This document shows positions 20,940 to 24,112 of a stretch of DNA of 24,112 bases, in pieces (positions within the stretch are counted from its first letter, which is position 1; every line of letters starts with the position of its first letter). Below the pieces are notes generated by a model. The model had not been told where the DNA came from. It did not search any database and was given only the letters and a program-made list of their open reading frames with translations. Source of the DNA: a virus; IMG/VR virus record IMGVR_UViG_3300027714_002656, positions 1 through 24,112 of that record; one strand, written 5' to 3'. The position numbers were made by a program, and so were the translations under genes.

Positions 20940-21573
20940 TGCTTATAGAGTATGTAAACATAGTATAGAACTACTATCTATTCTTAAGCCAGTACAATTA
21001 AAAAGTCAAAAGATTCCAGAGTATAATAGAAACTGGGGCGAGCCACAATCTACCGACTTTACCTTTACAAGATTTTGGGTACCTTACCTAAGTTCATTTA
21101 CAGGATATAGTATATTTGTAGATTGTGATTTCTTATTTAAAAGTAATCCAATGAATCTTGCACAATACATTAATCCAGACTTAGCTGTAAGTGTGGTACA
21201 GCATCCTAGTTATAATCCTAATACAGAAATTAAAATGGATGGAGTAGCACAGCATAGATCCCACAGAAAGAATTGGGCTTCATTAATGGTGTTTAATAAT
21301 GAACATCCATCTAATAAAATATTGACACCTGAGTATCTTAATAATCATAAACCTGGTTTAGACTTTCATCACTTTAAGTGGTTGAAAGATGAAGAGATAG
21401 GATCGATACCTTTAGAATGGAATTGTATGGATGGCTACTATCATTTAGAGAACCCCAAAGCAATACATTATACAGATGGTGGACCTTGGTTTGGAGACAA
21501 GTATCAAGATACTATGTATGCTAAAGAATGGAAAACAATGTGGGCTTATATAAAGCAGTTCAAAGATGAATAA
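20875..21573 (+). CDS. GT-A glycosyltransferase-like protein (GT8-type)
   Basis: 232 residues. It starts with a strand RIYIGYEEREHDAYRVCKHSI, typical of GT8-like enzymes, and has the metal-binding DxD motif in IFVDCDFLF (D83, D85) preceded by TRFWVPYL. Later HYTDGGPWF at about 200-208 resembles the H..G..KPW block that ligates the metal in GT8. It would transfer a sugar from a nucleotide donor to an unknown acceptor. The start lies 65 bases inside the previous gene and a GGTGA sequence about 6 bases upstream is a fair ribosome binding site. The stop overlaps the next glycosyltransferase start by eight bases. Confidence 0.8.
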   Translation: MSNLNNTSISRIYIGYEEREHDAYRVCKHSIELLSILKPVQLKSQKIPEYNRNWGEPQSTDFTFTRFWVPYLSSFTGYSIFVDCDFLFKSNPMNLAQYINPDLAVSVVQHPSYNPNTEIKMDGVAQHRSHRKNWASLMVFNNEHPSNKILTPEYLNNHKPGLDFHHFKWLKDEEIGSIPLEWNCMDGYYHLENPKAIHYTDGGPWFGDKYQDTMYAKEWKTMWAYIKQFKDE

Positions 21574-22339
21574 GGTAACATTTTCAATAACATATTATGG
21601 CCAAGTAGACAGATTACAATATCAATTAGATTTTTTTGATAAGCTACCTAGTGACATTAAAGAAAGTATAACATTACAAATACTTAATGATGGATACAAT
21701 GACGGTGGTGTATTCAAATCTTTATTGGAATTATATAAAGATAGATTAAACATAAAAGGTTATTTAATAACATTAGACGTTGGCTTCAATAGTCATGGTG
21801 CTCGTAATTTATTAATGATGGAAAGTGAAACCCATTGGAATATGTTAATGGATATAGATGTGTATATGGAACCTTCTATGGTACAAGCTATGATAATGAA
21901 TCCATTAAAAGAAGAAAACATATATGTGTTTAAAGTAGCTTTTGACCATCCAGATGATCCTGAAGATTATGATCATGTAGATCCTAAAAAGATACTAAAA
22001 TTTATATCACATCCTAATACGTGGTTAATAACTAAACCAGCATTTTGGAGTGGTGGTGGATATGATATAGAGTTTACTGGTATGAGACATGGTGATGCTG
22101 AGTTCTTTTTATCACTTGATAGAGATAAATATGACCACGTAGTTTTTCATCCTGAAGATACCGTAGCCCATGAAGTACATGTCAGAAATCCTAACAGAAA
22201 CCGTAGTTATTTAAACCAAGCTACAGAGCATGTAAAAAATCTTCAAAGAACAGTTGACTTTGTAGAGAAAAGGAATGATGATAAAGATAGAAAGCATAAA
22301 AAAAGATTAATCTGCTTTCCATGGAAAAGGATAATATGA
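21566..22339 (+). CDS. GT-A glycosyltransferase (GT2-like)
   Basis: 257 residues. The order of motifs fits GT2-like enzymes: a first strand VTFSITYYGQVDRL, NDG (41-43) for nucleotide binding, GFNSHGARNLLM (73-84) and the DxD motif in MLMDIDVYM (D96, D98). HGDAEFFLSL at about 175-184 corresponds to the ED-type catalytic region, here with H-G-D-A-E. The C-terminal tail is strongly basic (KRNDDKDRKHKKR), perhaps for binding a charged acceptor or membrane. Third glycosyltransferase-like gene in a row; it overlaps gp33 by four bases (ATGA). Confidence 0.82.
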   Translation: MNKVTFSITYYGQVDRLQYQLDFFDKLPSDIKESITLQILNDGYNDGGVFKSLLELYKDRLNIKGYLITLDVGFNSHGARNLLMMESETHWNMLMDIDVYMEPSMVQAMIMNPLKEENIYVFKVAFDHPDDPEDYDHVDPKKILKFISHPNTWLITKPAFWSGGGYDIEFTGMRHGDAEFFLSLDRDKYDHVVFHPEDTVAHEVHVRNPNRNRSYLNQATEHVKNLQRTVDFVEKRNDDKDRKHKKRLICFPWKRII

Positions 22340-22575
22340 TAGACATAGCAATTAAGACACCATCTCAGTTTGTAGCGGAGATAGAAATAATAGTTAAGGA
22401 GACGAGCATGTCTTATTTTGATGCGTGTATGTATTACGCTCATCAGGCTAATGTAGAAATAGAAACTGTGGCATCTTTAATTAAAGGTAGTCAAATACTC
22501 AAAGCAAAGATACAAGCAGATGCAGAAAGATTACATATGATTAAAGGTACATCAGCAGCAAAGCTGCCTATATGA
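22336..22575 (+). CDS. 33: gp33, late-promoter transcription coactivator
   Basis: 79 residues from the ATG at 22336, which has AAAAGGA about 7 bases upstream; an earlier in-frame ATG at 22321 is less likely. Gene order (immediately before gp59 and gp32), size, and the sequence TPSQFVAEIEIIVKE, MSYFDACMYYAHQANVE, IETVASLI match T4-like gp33. In T4 it binds the RNA polymerase beta flap and links the sliding clamp (gp45) to late transcription. The C-terminal end (RLHMIKGTSAAKLPI) should hold the clamp-binding segment, though it lacks the obvious hydrophobic/acidic tail of T4 gp33. This gene indicates that a T4 late-transcription system operates here. Confidence 0.82.
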   Translation: MIDIAIKTPSQFVAEIEIIVKETSMSYFDACMYYAHQANVEIETVASLIKGSQILKAKIQADAERLHMIKGTSAAKLPI

Positions 22576-23162
22576 TGGAACCTTATGAAGTATATCAGAA
22601 GTACTTAGCATTAAAGACTCATTTCAAAAACGATAGTTATGATTACTTTAAGTATCATGGTAAACTAAAAGGTGATAGAAGTAAATTTGAAACACGTAAA
22701 GATAAGTATCACTTTTATAAATTATCTAAGATGAAACAACCAGTAGATTTTATGGTAGCTAATATGATGGTTAATCCTAACTTCTGGTCTGGTGATGTTA
22801 GTGATGAGAAGTCAATAAGTATATACAATGATTGGTTAAGAAGAAGAGATAGTAGAAAGTATATTTTTGAACAAGAGATTCAAAAGATGCAAGAGAATTT
22901 TGATAGTAATATAATTGTTACTCCTGGAGAGCATCCTAGACTAATGGTGTTGTTTATAAGAGAAGTAATAAGTCCTGAAACAATTATAATTATTGATCGA
23001 TTAACAGAATTTTTCAAGTACTGGAATAAGGTACTTGGAGATGATATAGTCTGGCCTGATCTTTATAAGAAGCTAAAAAAATATCAGCCATTCTTTATAA
23101 ATAGTGTTGACCTAGACCCGTATAAGAGTATACTAAGGAATAGGTTTAATGATAAACCGTAA
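22572..23162 (+). CDS. 59: gp59, loader of the gp41 replicative helicase
   Basis: 196 residues, slightly shorter than T4 gp59 (217). The opening MEPYEVYQKYLALKTHFKNDSYDYFKYHGKLK is diagnostic of the family, followed by the second helical domain (FYKLSKMKQPVDFMVANMMVNPNFWSGD). The protein recognises forked DNA and loads the replicative helicase onto gp32-coated ssDNA; its gp32 partner is the next gene. Start ATGATG at 22572 overlaps the gp33 stop. Its 3' end carries a sigma70-like promoter and a TATAAATA box for gp32. Confidence 0.9.
   Translation: MMEPYEVYQKYLALKTHFKNDSYDYFKYHGKLKGDRSKFETRKDKYHFYKLSKMKQPVDFMVANMMVNPNFWSGDVSDEKSISIYNDWLRRRDSRKYIFEQEIQKMQENFDSNIIVTPGEHPRLMVLFIREVISPETIIIIDRLTEFFKYWNKVLGDDIVWPDLYKKLKKYQPFFINSVDLDPYKSILRNRFNDKP
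23096..23103 (+). promoter_or_regulatory. T4-late-like box (TATAAATA) before gp32
   Basis: TATAAATA, identical to the T4 late consensus, lies 93 bases before the gp32 ATG, inside the end of gp59. It sits just upstream of the sigma70-like promoter. Because it falls in coding sequence (codons for F, I, N, S) a chance match is possible. Confidence 0.3.
23107..23134 (+). promoter_or_regulatory. Sigma70-type promoter of gene 32
   Basis: TTGACC (23107-23112), 16 bases, TATACT (23129-23134), inside the last codons of gp59. It shares the TTGACCTAGA sequence with the promoter at 17865. The predicted start near 23141 leaves a leader of about 55 bases with a strong ribosome site (AGGAG) before the gp32 ATG. 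Confidence 0.6.
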
Positions 23163-23195
23163 TATAAAAAATACAACGTAATATAGGAGAATAAA

Positions 23196-24074
23196 ATGTC
23201 ATTCGCAGAAATGAAATCTAATCGTCAATCGCAAGTTGATAAAATCACAAACGAAGTATCTAAGTTACAGAGTCCAGCAACACCAAGAGGTGATGAAGGA
23301 TTTTGGAAACCAGAAGTAGACAAGTCCGGTAACGGTCATGCTATCATTCGTTTCTTACCAGCACCTAATGGAGAAGATATCCCTTTCGTAAGAATATGGG
23401 ATCATGGGTTCCAAGGTCCTGGTGGATGGTTTATTGAAAAGTCATTGACCACAATGGGTCAAACTGATCCAGTATCTGAATACAATACTACTTTATGGAA
23501 TAGTGGTGTTGAATCTAATAAAGACCTAGCGCGTAAATATAAACGTCGTCTTAGTTATATCTCTAACATATATGTTGTTAAAGATCCTACCAATCCTCAA
23601 AATGAGGGTCAAGTATTTAAGTACAAATATGGTAAGAAGATCTTTGATAAGTTAAATGATATGATGCATCCTGAGTTTGATGATGAAGCAGCAGTTAATC
23701 CATTTGACCTTTGGGAAGGTGCTAACTTTCGTTTGAAGATGAGAAACTTAGAAGGCTTTAGAAACTATGATAAGAGTGAATTTGATTCACCTGGGCCTTT
23801 ATTTGATGATGATGCTAAGATGGAAGAAGTTTGGAACAAAGAAGTATCTTTAAAAGGCTTAGTTGATCCAAGTGAATTCAAGAGCTATGATGATTTAAAA
23901 ACTCGTCTGTATAGAGTGCTTGCTCTTGATGGTGGCTCCCAGACTCCAACCGCAACGGTTGAACAAGAGATGGTGAGTACTCCAGCACCAGCACAGCCTC
24001 AAATGGCTACTGCAGAAGCTGGACAAGATAATGATGAGAGCTTAGCTTTCTTTAAAAAATTAGCAGAAGACTAA
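23196..24074 (+). CDS. 32: gp32, single-stranded DNA-binding protein
   Basis: 292 residues (T4 gp32 has 301). Three parts are visible: a basic N-terminal region (MKSNRQSQVDKITNEVSKL), the OB-fold core including FWKPEVDKSGNGHAIIRFLP (36-55) and the diagnostic VVKDPTNPQNEGQVFKYKYGKKI (127-149), and an acidic C-terminal tail ending DNDESLAFFKKLAED, which in T4 contacts gp59 and polymerase. The protein contains no cysteine at all, so the H/C3 zinc site of T4 gp32 is absent. AGGAG precedes the ATG by about 7 bases, and a promoter and a late-type box lie upstream. It coats ssDNA during replication, recombination and repair. Confidence 0.95.
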   Translation: MSFAEMKSNRQSQVDKITNEVSKLQSPATPRGDEGFWKPEVDKSGNGHAIIRFLPAPNGEDIPFVRIWDHGFQGPGGWFIEKSLTTMGQTDPVSEYNTTLWNSGVESNKDLARKYKRRLSYISNIYVVKDPTNPQNEGQVFKYKYGKKIFDKLNDMMHPEFDDEAAVNPFDLWEGANFRLKMRNLEGFRNYDKSEFDSPGPLFDDDAKMEEVWNKEVSLKGLVDPSEFKSYDDLKTRLYRVLALDGGSQTPTATVEQEMVSTPAPAQPQMATAEAGQDNDESLAFFKKLAED

Positions 24075-24085
24075 TTTGTTATCTG

Positions 24086-24112
24086 GGGTGGGTCTTCGGA
24101 CCCACTCTATTA
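24086..24112 (+). terminator. Terminator after gene 32
   Basis: GTGGGTC (24088-24094), a TTCG tetraloop, and GACCCAC (24099-24105), extendable by a G-T and a G-C pair at the base. The C(UUCG)G loop is very stable. The downstream T-rich part is cut by the window end (TCTATTA). Confidence 0.75.

Noticed and set aside
1-24112. tRNA genes, CRISPR arrays, insertion sequences or integrase sites
   Set aside because: No tRNA cloverleaf, regularly spaced repeats, transposase or recombinase was seen by eye. A dedicated tRNA search could still find a degenerate one.

Overview
The window looks like part of the genome of an AT-rich, T4-like marine myovirus. At the right end lie three T4 core genes in order: late-transcription coactivator gp33, helicase loader gp59 and ssDNA-binding protein gp32. 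A minus-strand block holds a T4 RNase H (FEN-like) homologue with small genes typical of marine T4-like phages: a family recalled as DUF6433, an FmdB-like protein and a PD-(D/E)XK exonuclease. The very low G+C, tightly overlapping genes, strong Shine-Dalgarno sites and lack of photosynthesis genes fit a phage of SAR11 or a similar marine bacterium. The host is an inference.

Layout. (1) 1-3214, minus strand: a translationally coupled operon of an unknown protein, an Asp/Asn-hydroxylase-type oxygenase and two tandem paralogues of unknown function, the last cut by the window edge; a T4-late-like box precedes it. (2) 3276-8163, plus strand: a probable early operon from a textbook sigma70 promoter, with a MaoC-like hydratase, many small unknown proteins, several exported proteins including an LPP20-like lipoprotein, and a winged-helix protein followed by a terminator. 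(3) 8141-15148, plus strand: an accessory cassette with an oxygenase, three radical SAM enzymes in tandem, glutaredoxin, a GT-B glycosyltransferase, two poorly known proteins and a prolyl-4-hydroxylase-like oxygenase. (4) 15133-17350, minus strand: the nuclease block. (5) 17351-18156: divergent promoters, two tiny genes and a 305-base region with a GC-rich, hairpin-dense candidate RNA. (6) 18157-22339, plus strand: a DUF932 protein, a lipoprotein, an IscA-type Fe-S carrier and three glycosyltransferase-like genes. (7) 22336-24112: gp33-gp59-gp32 and a UUCG-hairpin terminator.

The most unusual content is the density of iron-dependent and sugar-transfer enzymes between replication genes: three radical SAM proteins, three Fe(II)/2-oxoglutarate-type oxygenases with intact metal ligands, an Fe-S carrier with canonical cysteine spacing, a CNYC glutaredoxin and four glycosyltransferase-like proteins. 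I infer a phage-encoded pathway that modifies a glycan, peptide or protein, with the carrier and glutaredoxin possibly supporting Fe-S supply. The substrate cannot be read from the sequence.

Regulatory signals recur. Several plus-strand promoters share a TTGACY -35 box and 16-17 base spacing. Two of them (4424 and 17865) also share an identical -10 region and initially transcribed sequence. One hairpin (5501-5522) displays a ribosome binding site in its loop.
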